From positions 12,876 through 33,009 of the forward strand of contig PFCU01000043.1 in assembly GCA_002763155.1 (NCBI GenBank): DNA of 20,134 nucleotides, written 5' to 3'. Position numbers and translations under genes: made by a program. The stretch is from Candidatus Pacearchaeota archaeon CG10_big_fil_rev_8_21_14_0_10_30_48. GTDB lineage: Archaea > Nanobdellota > Nanobdellia > Pacearchaeales > GW2011-AR1. Numbering within the stretch: the first letter of the stretch is position 1; each line of letters begins with the position of its first letter. Below the pieces are notes generated by a model, which saw only the letters and a list, made by a program, of their open reading frames with translations, made no database searches and had not been told where the DNA came from. This document shows positions 14,366 to 20,103 of the stretch, piece after piece.

Positions 14366-14440
14366 ATGGTAAAACAAATTATTAAATTAAGCAACAACTC
14401 CAATAATTGGAGATATAACGAGAGTAAATTTTCACAATGA
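14366..14440 (+). CDS. Possible 24-residue upstream peptide coupled to spt5
   Basis: The frame codes MVKQIIKLSNNSNNWRYNES then KFSQ. GCGGAG, a partial Shine-Dalgarno match, ends 6 nt before the ATG. Its TGA overlaps the Spt5 ATG as ATGA (14437-14440), the same junction used by the coupled pairs uL3/uL4, uL4/uL23 and Spt5/uL11, and Spt5 has no good binding site of its own. It resembles no known family. It may be a leader peptide or chance; a TATA-like GATATAA 22 nt before Spt5 would favour chance. Confidence 0.3.
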   Translation: MVKQIIKLSNNSNNWRYNESKFSQ

Positions 14441-14901
14441 TTTTTATTATTAAAGTTACAACAAATAAAGAAGAGCGAGTTGTAGATTTGATAGCTTCAC
14501 AAATTTTAAAGAAAAAATTAAATGTTTATGCACTTGCTCGACCGAAAGGACTGAGAGGTTATATTTTATTAGAATCTGCAAATAGAGATAGTGCAGAAGA
14601 TGCTTGTTTTAATTTACCTTATGTTAAAGGAATTATTGGGAAAACTGTTGCTTATGAAGAAGTAAAAAATATGATTGAACCAAAAATTACTGTCGTTAAT
14701 ATCGAAAAAGATGACATTGTTGAAATTTTATCTGATCCTTTCAAAAAAGAAAAAGCGAAAGTTATAAGAATAGATAAACAGAAGGGAGAAGTAGTAGTAG
14801 GTTTATTGGGAGCAGTTGTTCAAATTCCAGTAACTATTAAATTAGAAAATGTTAAAGTTATCAGAAGAAGCACAGAAGAAGTCGCGGAGGGAGAAGAATG
14901 A
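14437..14901 (+). CDS. spt5: Transcription elongation factor Spt5 (archaeal NusG)
   Basis: 154 residues, the archaeal two-domain form. The NGN domain (about 1-85) opens MIFIIKVTTNKEERVVDLIA and includes VYALARPKGLRGYILLES; it binds the RNA polymerase clamp with Spt4. The KOW domain (about 90-145) has VEILSDPFKKEKAKVIRID, the KOW-like turn, and can contact RNA or the ribosome. It raises processivity. Its stop overlaps the uL11 start as ATGA, a junction usual in archaea. The 3' end carries GGAGG for uL11. Confidence 0.95.
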   Translation: MIFIIKVTTNKEERVVDLIASQILKKKLNVYALARPKGLRGYILLESANRDSAEDACFNLPYVKGIIGKTVAYEEVKNMIEPKITVVNIEKDDIVEILSDPFKKEKAKVIRIDKQKGEVVVGLLGAVVQIPVTIKLENVKVIRRSTEEVAEGEE

Positions 14902-15539
14902 TAGTTAAACTTTTAGTTGAAGGTGGAAGTATGTCTCCAGGTCCAGCGTTGGCTCAACAACTTGGTCCATTAGGAATTAACATTGGACAAGTTATTTCAA
15001 AAGTTAATGAAGCAACTTCAAATTTCAAGGGAACAAAAGTTCCAGTAGAGCTTAATGTAGATCCTGTAACTAAAAATTTTGAAATAACTGTGCGCTCACC
15101 ACCTGTAGCCGAATTAATAAAAAAAGAATTAAAATTAGAAACAGCGTCTGGAGATCATAAAAAAGTAAAAGCAGGAAATATTTCTATTGAAAAAGTTATA
15201 GGAATTGCAAAAACAAAACTCGGAGAAGCTTTGGAATCTAATTTAAAATCAATGGTAAAAACAGTTGTAGGAACTTGTGCCAGTTTAGGAGTGTTAGTTG
15301 ATTCTAAGGAAGCAGTGCAAGTAGCAAGTGAAATCTCTGAAGGAAAATATGATAAAGAAATTAAAGAAGGAAAAACAGAACCGAGTGAAGAAAAAAAGAA
15401 AGAATTAGAAACATACTTTGAAAAAATTAAGAAAGACCAAGATGCTAAAATTAAATTAGCAAAAGAACAAGCAGATGCTAAAGAGGTTAAAGATGACGCT
15501 AAAACTAAAAAGGCTATAGAAGATGTTAAGAAAAAATAA
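14898..15539 (+). CDS. rpl11: Ribosomal protein uL11 with extended C-terminus
   Basis: 213 residues, about 50 more than the usual 160. uL11 forms the base of the stalk with uL10 on the GTPase-centre rRNA. The N-terminal domain starts IVKLLVEGGSMSPGPALA and LGPLGINIGQVISK; the C-terminal rRNA-binding domain (about 75-145) contains KSMVKTVVGTCASLGVLVDS. The extra tail (about 160-213) is almost all Lys, Glu, Asp and Ala and probably a long single helix. GGAGG at 14886-14890 inside spt5 serves as its ribosome binding site. Confidence 0.96.
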   Translation: MIVKLLVEGGSMSPGPALAQQLGPLGINIGQVISKVNEATSNFKGTKVPVELNVDPVTKNFEITVRSPPVAELIKKELKLETASGDHKKVKAGNISIEKVIGIAKTKLGEALESNLKSMVKTVVGTCASLGVLVDSKEAVQVASEISEGKYDKEIKEGKTEPSEEKKKELETYFEKIKKDQDAKIKLAKEQADAKEVKDDAKTKKAIEDVKKK

Positions 15540-15550
15540 TATGGACAACT

Positions 15551-15558
15551 TTTATAAA
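15551..15558 (+). promoter_or_regulatory. TATA box of tRNA-Pro
   Basis: TTTATAAA is centred about 27 nt before the first base of the mature tRNA. It begins 12 bases past the uL11 stop codon. Confidence 0.7.
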
Positions 15559-15581
15559 TCACCCCCCAGTATTTAATTTAG

Positions 15582-15655
15582 GGGGTTGTGGTGTAGCCTG
15601 GCTAGCATATGAGGTTTGGGACTTCATGACCCCGGTTCAAATCCGGGCAACCCCA
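15582..15655 (+). tRNA. tRNA-Pro (anticodon UGG)
   Basis: 74 nt with all four arms. The acceptor GGGGTTG pairs with CAACCCC; the D arm GTGT/GCAT has two wobble pairs. The anticodon stem TGAGG/CTTCA encloses loop TTTGGGA, giving anticodon TGG at 15617-15619. The T arm is CCCGG-TTCAAAT-CCGGG and the discriminator is A. CCA is not encoded and no intron is seen. The last bases GGGCAACCCCAT are repeated exactly 56 bases downstream. Confidence 0.95.
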
Positions 15656-15712
15656 TTGGACTGAATGTTCAATTCAGGCTGATCGAGCCGATGTAAATTT
15701 GGGCAACCCCAT
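15645..15712 (+). repeat. Direct repeat of the tRNA-Pro 3' end
   Basis: GGGCAACCCCAT occurs at 15645-15656, the end of the tRNA, and again at 15701-15712. The similarity extends leftward with two changes (AAATCC versus AAATTT), covering part of the T loop. The second copy has no matching 5' half, so it is a tRNA fragment, not a second tRNA. Such duplications can come from integration at a tRNA gene or from unequal copying. Confidence 0.8.
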
Positions 15713-15766
15713 AAAACAAACTAAATGTTTGCGGGATCGAGTCGAGTTATCCTCGACGACATCGAT
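15656..15766 (+). ncRNA. Hairpin-rich tract between tRNA-Pro and eL43, possible small RNA or leader
   Basis: Four inverted repeats, each with a 5-nt loop, follow one another: CTGAAT-GTTCA-ATTCAG (15661-15677), GGCT-GATCG-AGCC (15677-15689), CAAAC-TAAAT-GTTTG (15717-15731) and GTCGAG-TTATC-CTCGAC (15741-15757). The last is extended by ATCGA/TCGAT around a 4-nt bulge (15736-15766). The tract looks more GC-rich than other spacers here. eL43 has no TATA box at the usual 25 nt, so this may be its leader, part of a tRNA-Pro precursor, or a separate RNA. No C/D box pair was found. Confidence 0.4.
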
Positions 15767-15780
15767 AAAAATAAAATAAA

Positions 15781-15996
15781 ATGGCAAGAACAAAAAAAGT
15801 AAAAGTAGCTGGAAAACATAGAGCAGGTTTTGGAACTCGTGTAAGAACAAAACTTATAGCTGTTGAAAGCAAACAAAGAAAATCTCAAACTTGTCCATTT
15901 TGTAGTAAGAAAGGAGTAAAACGCAAATCAGCAGGAATTTGGTTTTGCGAAAAATGCGATAAAACATTTGCAGGAGGCGCATATTATTTAGAGTAA
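15781..15996 (+). CDS. rpl43e: Ribosomal protein eL43 (L37Ae)
   Basis: 71 residues, slightly short for the family. It is a zinc-ribbon protein of the large subunit in archaea and eukaryotes. The basic N-terminus TKKVKVAGKHRAGFGTRVR is followed by CPFC (Cys38/Cys41) and CEKC (Cys56/Cys59) and the conserved end FAGGAYYLE. No Shine-Dalgarno and no TATA box at 25 nt are seen before the ATG; CATAAAAC at 15710-15717 could start a transcript of about 40 nt leader, or it could be read through from tRNA-Pro. Confidence 0.95.
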   Translation: MARTKKVKVAGKHRAGFGTRVRTKLIAVESKQRKSQTCPFCSKKGVKRKSAGIWFCEKCDKTFAGGAYYLE

Positions 15997-15999
15997 GTT

Positions 16000-16007
16000 T
16001 TTTAAAC
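16000..16007 (+). promoter_or_regulatory. TATA box of rpo12, overlapping the eL43 T-run
   Basis: TTTTAAAC, whose TTTAAA core is about 25 nt before the ATG at 16028. It is part of a T6 run that begins just after the eL43 stop, so terminator and promoter overlap. Confidence 0.55.
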
Positions 16008-16027
16008 TATCTTAATGATTAATTAAC

Positions 16028-16165
16028 ATGGCAGACTATAAATGTTTCAAATGTGGAAAAACAATTTCTTCAAAAAAATTGGATAAAAGATTCACTTGCC
16101 CTTTTTGTAATTCAAAAATATTTTACAAACCACGTACAGCAACGGTTAAAATAAAAGCTGTTTAA
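16028..16165 (+). CDS. rpo12: DNA-directed RNA polymerase subunit Rpo12 (RpoP)
   Basis: 45 residues, right for this smallest zinc-binding polymerase subunit, the counterpart of eukaryotic Rpb12. The sequence runs MADYKCFKCGK, then FTCPFCNSKIFYKPR, with CFKC (Cys6/Cys9) and CPFC (Cys24/Cys27) as zinc ligands, and ends in the family's basic tail. The eL43-Rpo12-prefoldin order is found in other archaea. A TATA box 25 nt upstream supports the start. Prefoldin beta follows after 18 bp with its own ribosome binding site. Confidence 0.93.
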   Translation: MADYKCFKCGKTISSKKLDKRFTCPFCNSKIFYKPRTATVKIKAV

Positions 16166-16183
16166 TTTGTAAATGAGGGATAA

Positions 16184-16516
16184 ATGCAATTAGACGAAGA
16201 AACAAACAAACGAATTCAAGGGCTTCAATTACTAGAGCAGACTTTTCAAAATTTAATTTTTCAAAAACAAACTTTTCAAGTTGATTTAAATGAAATAAAA
16301 ACTGCATTAGATGAAGTTGAAAAAGCAAAAACTGATGTTTTTCGAGTTTTGGGCCAAGTTATGGTGAAGGCAGATAAACCTACCTTAAAAAAGGAGCTTA
16401 AAGAAAAATTCGATACCTTAAATCTAAGAATGAAATCCATGGAAAAACAAGAATTGCAAATGAGAGAAGAAATCGAACGTCTTCGCGCAGAAATCATGGA
16501 TAAAGTAAATAATTAA
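16184..16516 (+). CDS. pfdB: Prefoldin subunit beta
   Basis: 110 residues, typical. Two long coiled-coil helices (about 5-50 and 65-108) flank a short beta-hairpin region with TDVFRVLGQVMVKAD, which builds the beta barrel of the hexamer. Four beta and two alpha subunits hold unfolded proteins and pass them to the thermosome. GAGGGA at 16175-16180, 3 bases before the ATG, is a rather close Shine-Dalgarno match, in line with operon translation after rpo12. Confidence 0.94.
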   Translation: MQLDEETNKRIQGLQLLEQTFQNLIFQKQTFQVDLNEIKTALDEVEKAKTDVFRVLGQVMVKADKPTLKKELKEKFDTLNLRMKSMEKQELQMREEIERLRAEIMDKVNN

Positions 16517-16533
16517 ATCTAAACATAGAAATC

Positions 16534-16541
16534 TTTATAAA
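16534..16541 (+). promoter_or_regulatory. TATA box, leaderless promoter of sepF
   Basis: TTTATAAA is centred about 25 nt before the ATG at 16563. Confidence 0.7.
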
Positions 16542-16562
16542 GTTCCCGTAGCTTTCTTCAAC

Positions 16563-16955
16563 ATGGTATTTGATTCATTAAAAAAATTTGTAGGTGGGAG
16601 TGATTATTCTCAAGCTGAAGACTATGTCGAAATCGATTTAGGTCAAGAAGAAAGAAAATCTAAAGTTAATGTTCGACCTTTTGTTTTAAGAAAATTCGAC
16701 GACGTAAACGACATTTTAAATTCACTAAGAGAAGGATATACTATTGCAATAATTGATATTGCTAATTTGCGAAAAAAAGATGTTATTGAATTAAAAAGAG
16801 CTGTAGCAAAAATTAAGAAAACAACTGAAGCATTAGAAGGAAATATCACTGGTTTCGGAGAAAATATTATTATTGCAACACCTCAATTCGCAGAAATATC
16901 AATACCAAAACTACCTCAAAATTCAAACGATAATTCTAAATTGAATAGTTATTAG
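16563..16955 (+). CDS. sepF: SepF-like cell division protein
   Basis: 130 residues. The N-terminus MVFDSLKKFVGG can form a short amphipathic membrane-binding helix, followed by an acidic linker. The SepF domain (about 38-115) contains VRPFVLRKFDDVNDILNSL, GYTIAIIDIANLRKKD and ITGFGENIIIATPQF, the family's core. In archaea SepF dimers anchor FtsZ to the membrane and bind its C-terminal tail. The C-terminal 20 residues are a Ser/Asn-rich tail. It has its own leaderless TATA box; ftsZ is on the same strand 3.3 kb upstream. Confidence 0.9.
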   Translation: MVFDSLKKFVGGSDYSQAEDYVEIDLGQEERKSKVNVRPFVLRKFDDVNDILNSLREGYTIAIIDIANLRKKDVIELKRAVAKIKKTTEALEGNITGFGENIIIATPQFAEISIPKLPQNSNDNSKLNSY

Positions 16956-16974
16956 AGAATATTTGTTCCTAAGC

Positions 16975-16980
16975 TTTTTT
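16975..16980 (+). terminator. T6 terminator after sepF
   Basis: A run of six T, 20 bases past the sepF stop codon. Confidence 0.4.
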
Positions 16981-16986
16981 ATTAAC

Positions 16987-17039
16987 ATTTTAAGTTAATT
17001 ATATTTATTACATAATCTAATAATTTAGCCCTATTATAT
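16987..17039 (+). repeat. Noncoding repeat, copy A
   Basis: Two blocks shared exactly with copy B: ATTTTAAGTTAATT (16987-17000) and a 25-bp block (17015-17039) that contains TTTAGCCCTATTATAT. Copy A has 14 bases between the blocks, copy B has 2. Orientation is the same as in copy B. Confidence 0.85.
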
Positions 17040-17185
17040 TCAAGAAACTTTAAGTGTGTAACCAACCGACATATGTCGTAAAGAACCAAAAAAACTACTT
17101 CTCACTTCGTTCGGAAACCCAACATACGTTAAACAGAAAATTTCTCTCGCTTTGCTCGTGCTTTTAATTCGCACCGAATTTTTCC

Positions 17186-17212
17186 CAAAGTTTTTCCGTA
17201 GGAAAAACTTTG
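17186..17212. repeat. Perfect 12-bp stem hairpin with GTA loop
   Basis: CAAAGTTTTTCC and GGAAAAACTTTG flank GTA. A related hairpin with the same CC-GTA-GG apex and CAAAG/CTTTG base lies at 19498-19524, in the same order after repeat copy B. Either could end or protect a transcript. Confidence 0.75.
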
Positions 17213-17321
17213 TTTAACTTTTTATTGAGCTATGCTATTATTTTGTCTTTTGAAAATTAAATTAGGATTTTCATAAAATATAGGGATATAGGAGAGTTAA
17301 ATAGGTTTTTGAGAGAAGTAA

Positions 17322-19013
17322 TCAACTTTTTTTCTTAAATAAAATAATAGGAACAACTATAACTATTATTAAAATAATAGTAATTACTCCAATCCCAATT
17401 GCCCAATAAAGAATATTAGTTGGTTTCTTACTCTGACAACTTCCGTTTACACATAAATTATTTTTACATTCAAAGTTATTTTCACAAATAACACCATTAG
17501 GAGATTTTTGGGTTATCCATACTTTTTCATTTGAGCAGTATTTTCCTGATTGACGAATACCTATAATTTCACAAGCATCTATTTTTGGACAATTTTTATA
17601 TTCTATTCTTGAGTTTCCACATCCATTATTACAATATCGGTGCATTTTTCCTTCAACAATATCTTCCAAATCATAAAGTCCTCCAAAATGCATGTCCACT
17701 TCATTACTTATATTAAAATTCGGAGAACATACTTTTTCTTTCCAGTCAACACATTCCCAATTTGGGGTGCAATCTGGAAGAGCAGATTCAGTTACAATTA
17801 AAACATCTTGTAAATTTTTATCAAAAGTATCTATATCAAAATATTCCCAAACCCATTTTTTATAACCATCTTTTACTGAAATTAATTCAACGGGATAATC
17901 ATTATTAAATTTAGCATCACAATAACCTTCAATAGTTATTTTTTCATGTTTTGCAGTTTGATAAGAGGATAAACTATCAAGATAATATTTGAATGGTAGT
18001 GCTATTTCCATATACCCTATTTCTACTTCAATTTCTTCATTGGGATTAAAAGAATAATTAAAAGCAAGAAACTTATTTCCTTCAATATCTAAAATATAAA
18101 TATTATAATAATATTCTCCATTTATGTGAATAAAAGCTGAATTTAAATCAAAATCATTTGGTTCATAACAATCTCCACTATAGCAGATTAACCCATCTGA
18201 TTTCAAATACATTACAGAATTAAATTGTTCGTTACGATTATTTTTTAGTTTAAAATAAGTATCAATATTATTTACCCTACGCCATGTATCTGTTTTATTA
18301 CAGAGAATATTTATTTTGGCATCTTCTAGCGAAATATTTGATTTATCATCTGGTTTGTCAATAAATTGAAAATTAATTGCGTCTTCTTCTGTCAAGTTGT
18401 ATTCTTTTGTAAATGTTACAGTATATGTAGAAAAACTTGAAGGAGGAGGTGGTAGAGAATAATTAGGTGTAACTTCATTTAATGTAATATATATACTTTC
18501 ATTAGGTAGTTTGTAGGAACTCCAAGTCGCAAGAATAGGAGATTCAATACCATTTATCTTAAAGTTTGCTCTCCCTACTGAGAAATAATTACCTAATTCT
18601 ATTTCATAACTTTTCCCATCAAAAATCAAAATCTTTTTCTGGTTATTTAAAGTCAAGTTAAATTCTTTTCCAATCCTAACTGTAACAAAAGAAGAATCTT
18701 CTATTGGATCTCCCACATATGCGGGAGTATGAATGTATATGTTCATTAAAGAAACATTGTAAGAAACATGATAAGGATCTCGATACGATCCACCTATTTC
18801 TGTTAGTTCTACAATATTTTCATTAATGCTATATCGTACCATATCCTTAGATATAAAATTAACATTCACTTTATTGTTTTCTATATTAAAATCCTCTTGA
18901 ATTGCAATAGGCGAAGTTTCATCTACTTCAAAAATTGTAATATCTGCACTTACAAAAATTCCAAACATAATAAATATAAGTAGAATAAGTCCAAATAACT
19001 TCCCATATTTCAT
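17322..19013 (-). CDS. Large membrane-anchored surface protein with Cys-rich C-terminal region
   Basis: 563 residues from the ATG at 19013. An upstream ATG at 19037 touches the TATA box itself, so it is unlikely to be translated. A signal peptide is evident (LFGLILLIFIMFGIFVSA, about 5-22). The long extracellular part is rich in Asn, Tyr and strand-forming stretches with many NxS/T sites. The C-terminal quarter has CTPNWECVDW (a WxCxxW motif often seen in surface proteins of small archaea), more cysteines, and CENNFECKNNLCVNGSC before a transmembrane segment (about 530-556) and KKKS. Adhesion or host contact is possible; no enzyme domain is recognised. It is flanked by repeats and a transposase remnant. 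Confidence 0.8.
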   Translation of the reverse strand: MKYGKLFGLILLIFIMFGIFVSADITIFEVDETSPIAIQEDFNIENNKVNVNFISKDMVRYSINENIVELTEIGGSYRDPYHVSYNVSLMNIYIHTPAYVGDPIEDSSFVTVRIGKEFNLTLNNQKKILIFDGKSYEIELGNYFSVGRANFKINGIESPILATWSSYKLPNESIYITLNEVTPNYSLPPPPSSFSTYTVTFTKEYNLTEEDAINFQFIDKPDDKSNISLEDAKINILCNKTDTWRRVNNIDTYFKLKNNRNEQFNSVMYLKSDGLICYSGDCYEPNDFDLNSAFIHINGEYYYNIYILDIEGNKFLAFNYSFNPNEEIEVEIGYMEIALPFKYYLDSLSSYQTAKHEKITIEGYCDAKFNNDYPVELISVKDGYKKWVWEYFDIDTFDKNLQDVLIVTESALPDCTPNWECVDWKEKVCSPNFNISNEVDMHFGGLYDLEDIVEGKMHRYCNNGCGNSRIEYKNCPKIDACEIIGIRQSGKYCSNEKVWITQKSPNGVICENNFECKNNLCVNGSCQSKKPTNILYWAIGIGVITIILIIVIVVPIILFKKKS

Positions 19014-19037
19014 ACCCCCTATATAAAAAATAAACAT

Positions 19038-19045
19038 TATAAATC
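19038..19045 (-). promoter_or_regulatory. TATA box of the surface protein
   Basis: The minus strand reads ATTTATAA, centred about 28 nt from the ATG at 19013. GGGGG lies directly before that ATG. Confidence 0.5.
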
Positions 19046-19049
19046 TTTC

Positions 19050-19307
19050 CTAAAATAAGGCTTTGTCCCAAATTAAATAAATCTCAAAAATTAAAATAAA
19101 AAAAGATAAATTCTTTTCAAACTTTCTTCCACCAAAAACAATGTTTCTTCTTATGTTGTAAAATAAAATATTCCAACCCATCTCGCGTTTTTTCATGTAA
19201 CTTAATTTGCTTCTAAGTTTTAGTTGTTGTTTCCTTTTCAACGAAGAAAAAAGTCTCTCGATAAATTTCTCCGTCGAGAAATTAAATAAACTGAAAAATT
19301 TACACCA
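19050..19307 (-). pseudogene. C-terminal remnant of a DDE transposase (IS4/IS5-like)
   Basis: A frame open from 19307 to 19050 without a proper start codon reads ...FSTEKFIERLFSSLKRKQ, then RSKLSYMKKREMGWNILF and YNIRRNIVFGGRKF. ERxFSxLKR with a later YNIRR is the usual end of DDE transposases; Glu and Lys are separated by six residues as in the Y-R-E-K signature. The expected Arg before Glu is missing, and the frame is closed by a TGA at 19308-19310. The N-terminal two thirds are absent, so this is a decayed insertion sequence fragment. A TTG at 19241 could start a 63-codon frame but that would be only the tail. Confidence 0.6.
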
Positions 19308-19522
19308 TCAATAATTTTCCTCAGTGAAGAGCCTTGACAAAGTCTGGCTCGTAACAATAAAGATTTGCGAAGCAAGTTTACAACTAAAAAAGAGTGGACA
19401 TATATATGTGGATAACACACTAGAAATTTTAAGTTAATTTTATCTAATAATTTAGCCCTATTATATATAACATACAAACAAATTAAAGGGAAGATTCAAC
19501 AAAGAAACCGTAGGTGTCTTTG
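19308..19522. other. Noncoding stretch with hairpins beyond the transposase remnant
   Basis: No credible gene. It holds hairpin GAGCC-TT-GAC-AAA-GTC-T-GGCTC (19329-19350), mini-hairpin TTGC-GAA-GCAA (19365-19375), palindrome ACATATATATGT (19398-19409) and repeat copy B (19426-19466). Another hairpin, AATTTCTC-CGTC-GAGAAATT (19264-19283), lies inside the transposase remnant. Confidence 0.6.
19426..19466 (+). repeat. Noncoding repeat, copy B
   Basis: Blocks 19426-19439 (14 bp) and 19442-19466 (25 bp) match copy A at 16987-17039 exactly. It lies in the same orientation, about 2.4 kb from copy A, with the surface-protein gene and the transposase remnant between them. Confidence 0.85.
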
Positions 19523-19524
19523 TT
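19498..19524. terminator. Hairpin with GTA loop overlapping the stop codon of the 19523 gene
   Basis: AACAAAGA pairs with TCTTTGTT, then one A-G mismatch, then ACC/GGT around GTA. It has the same apex and base as the hairpin at 17186-17212. Its last bases are part of the TAA of the 19523-19891 gene, so it would form at the very end of that mRNA. Confidence 0.5.
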
Positions 19525-19891
19525 AATTTATCTTTGCAACGGAGAATACAGTTTTCAAAGCTACTATTATTGTTGCTGGAATAAACATTGTTAATAAAGC
19601 ATTAAGAATTACAACTATTTTTATTCCTACATTCCCTACTAAAATGAGATTATCTTGCCCCATAGAACTTACAATTACTAAAGATATTGAAGCTAATAAG
19701 AAAGTAGTGGATTCTCTTGAATCTTTTCCAACACTTGCAGAACCTACGATAACTCCTAATATTGCAAGAACTGCATATAACCAATCTTGTCTAGATCCAA
19801 AAATACTCGCTTGAAAAAAACCTAATACTAAAGCAATAATAACACCGGCAAGAATCACATAAGCACCAAATAAATTCTCTTTTGATTTCAT
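19523..19891 (-). CDS. Small uncharacterised membrane protein, four transmembrane segments
   Basis: 122 residues. Hydrophobic segments at about 8-28, 36-54, 62-78 and 84-115 are joined by short loops; FFQASIFGSRQDW and VGKDSRESTTF are the main polar stretches. No known family is recognised, though small four-helix membrane proteins of this kind are common in small archaeal genomes. The start is supported by a TATA box about 25 nt upstream, so the mRNA should be leaderless. The stop overlaps a GTA-loop hairpin. Confidence 0.8.
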   Translation of the reverse strand: MKSKENLFGAYVILAGVIIALVLGFFQASIFGSRQDWLYAVLAILGVIVGSASVGKDSRESTTFLLASISLVIVSSMGQDNLILVGNVGIKIVVILNALLTMFIPATIIVALKTVFSVAKIN

Positions 19892-19912
19892 AATATTTAA
19901 GAGTGAGTGAAG

Positions 19913-19920
19913 ATTATAAA
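19913..19920 (-). promoter_or_regulatory. TATA box, leaderless promoter of the 19891 gene
   Basis: The minus strand reads TTTATAAT, centred about 25 nt from the ATG at 19891. Confidence 0.65.
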
Positions 19921-20068
19921 GTTTACCCCTCCATAATAAAAATTAGTTTTATTCCATGTTTTTTGAAAATTTTAATTTTTTTTGAAAATTAAGATTTATA
20001 CAAAAAGGTTAATTTATCGAAGATAAAATTAAAACATAAAAACTATTTCAAACAACCAAATCGAAACA

Positions 20069-20076
20069 TTTATAAA
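20069..20076 (+). promoter_or_regulatory. TATA box of the gene at the right edge
   Basis: TTTATAAA is centred about 31 nt before the ATG at 20104, predicting a leader of about 5 nt. The stretch 19922-20068 is AT-rich and holds nothing else I can identify. Confidence 0.6.
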
Positions 20077-20080
20077 GTAG

Positions 20081-20098
20081 TGTAATTCTGAAATTACA
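20081..20098 (+). promoter_or_regulatory. Inverted repeat over the predicted transcription start, possible operator
   Basis: TGTAATT-CTGA-AATTACA is a perfect 7-bp inverted repeat, 4 bases after the TATA box and 5 bases before the ATG. A repressor bound here would block polymerase recruitment. The dyad fits the size of many archaeal HTH regulators' sites; the regulator is unknown. Confidence 0.4.
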
Positions 20099-20103
20099 AC
20101 AAA

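Larger units (their letters stand above)
16956..17321. other. Noncoding stretch with repeats and hairpins between sepF and the surface protein
   Basis: No credible coding frame on either strand. It holds the T6 run, repeat copy A (16987-17039), a perfect 12-bp palindrome CGACATATGTCG (17067-17078), the hairpin AATTCG-CAC-CGAATT (17166-17180) and the long GTA-loop hairpin (17186-17212). The stretch 17100-17165 has CTTCGTTCGG and CTCGCTTTGCTCG, phrases of a kind common in intergenic repeats. Confidence 0.7.

Noticed and set aside
15656..15712. A second tRNA after tRNA-Pro
   Set aside because: Only the 3' acceptor strand and a decayed T arm are present; there is no matching 5' acceptor, D arm or anticodon arm.
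17040..17165. A degenerate second transposase copy between sepF and the surface protein
   Set aside because: No frame on either strand gave transposase-like residues; only short noncoding phrases are shared with the 19.3-kb region.
19238..19477. A 79-codon minus-strand frame upstream of the transposase tail
   Set aside because: It overlaps the transposase remnant in another frame, runs through several hairpins and repeat copy B, and has no protein-like pattern. It is treated as a chance frame.
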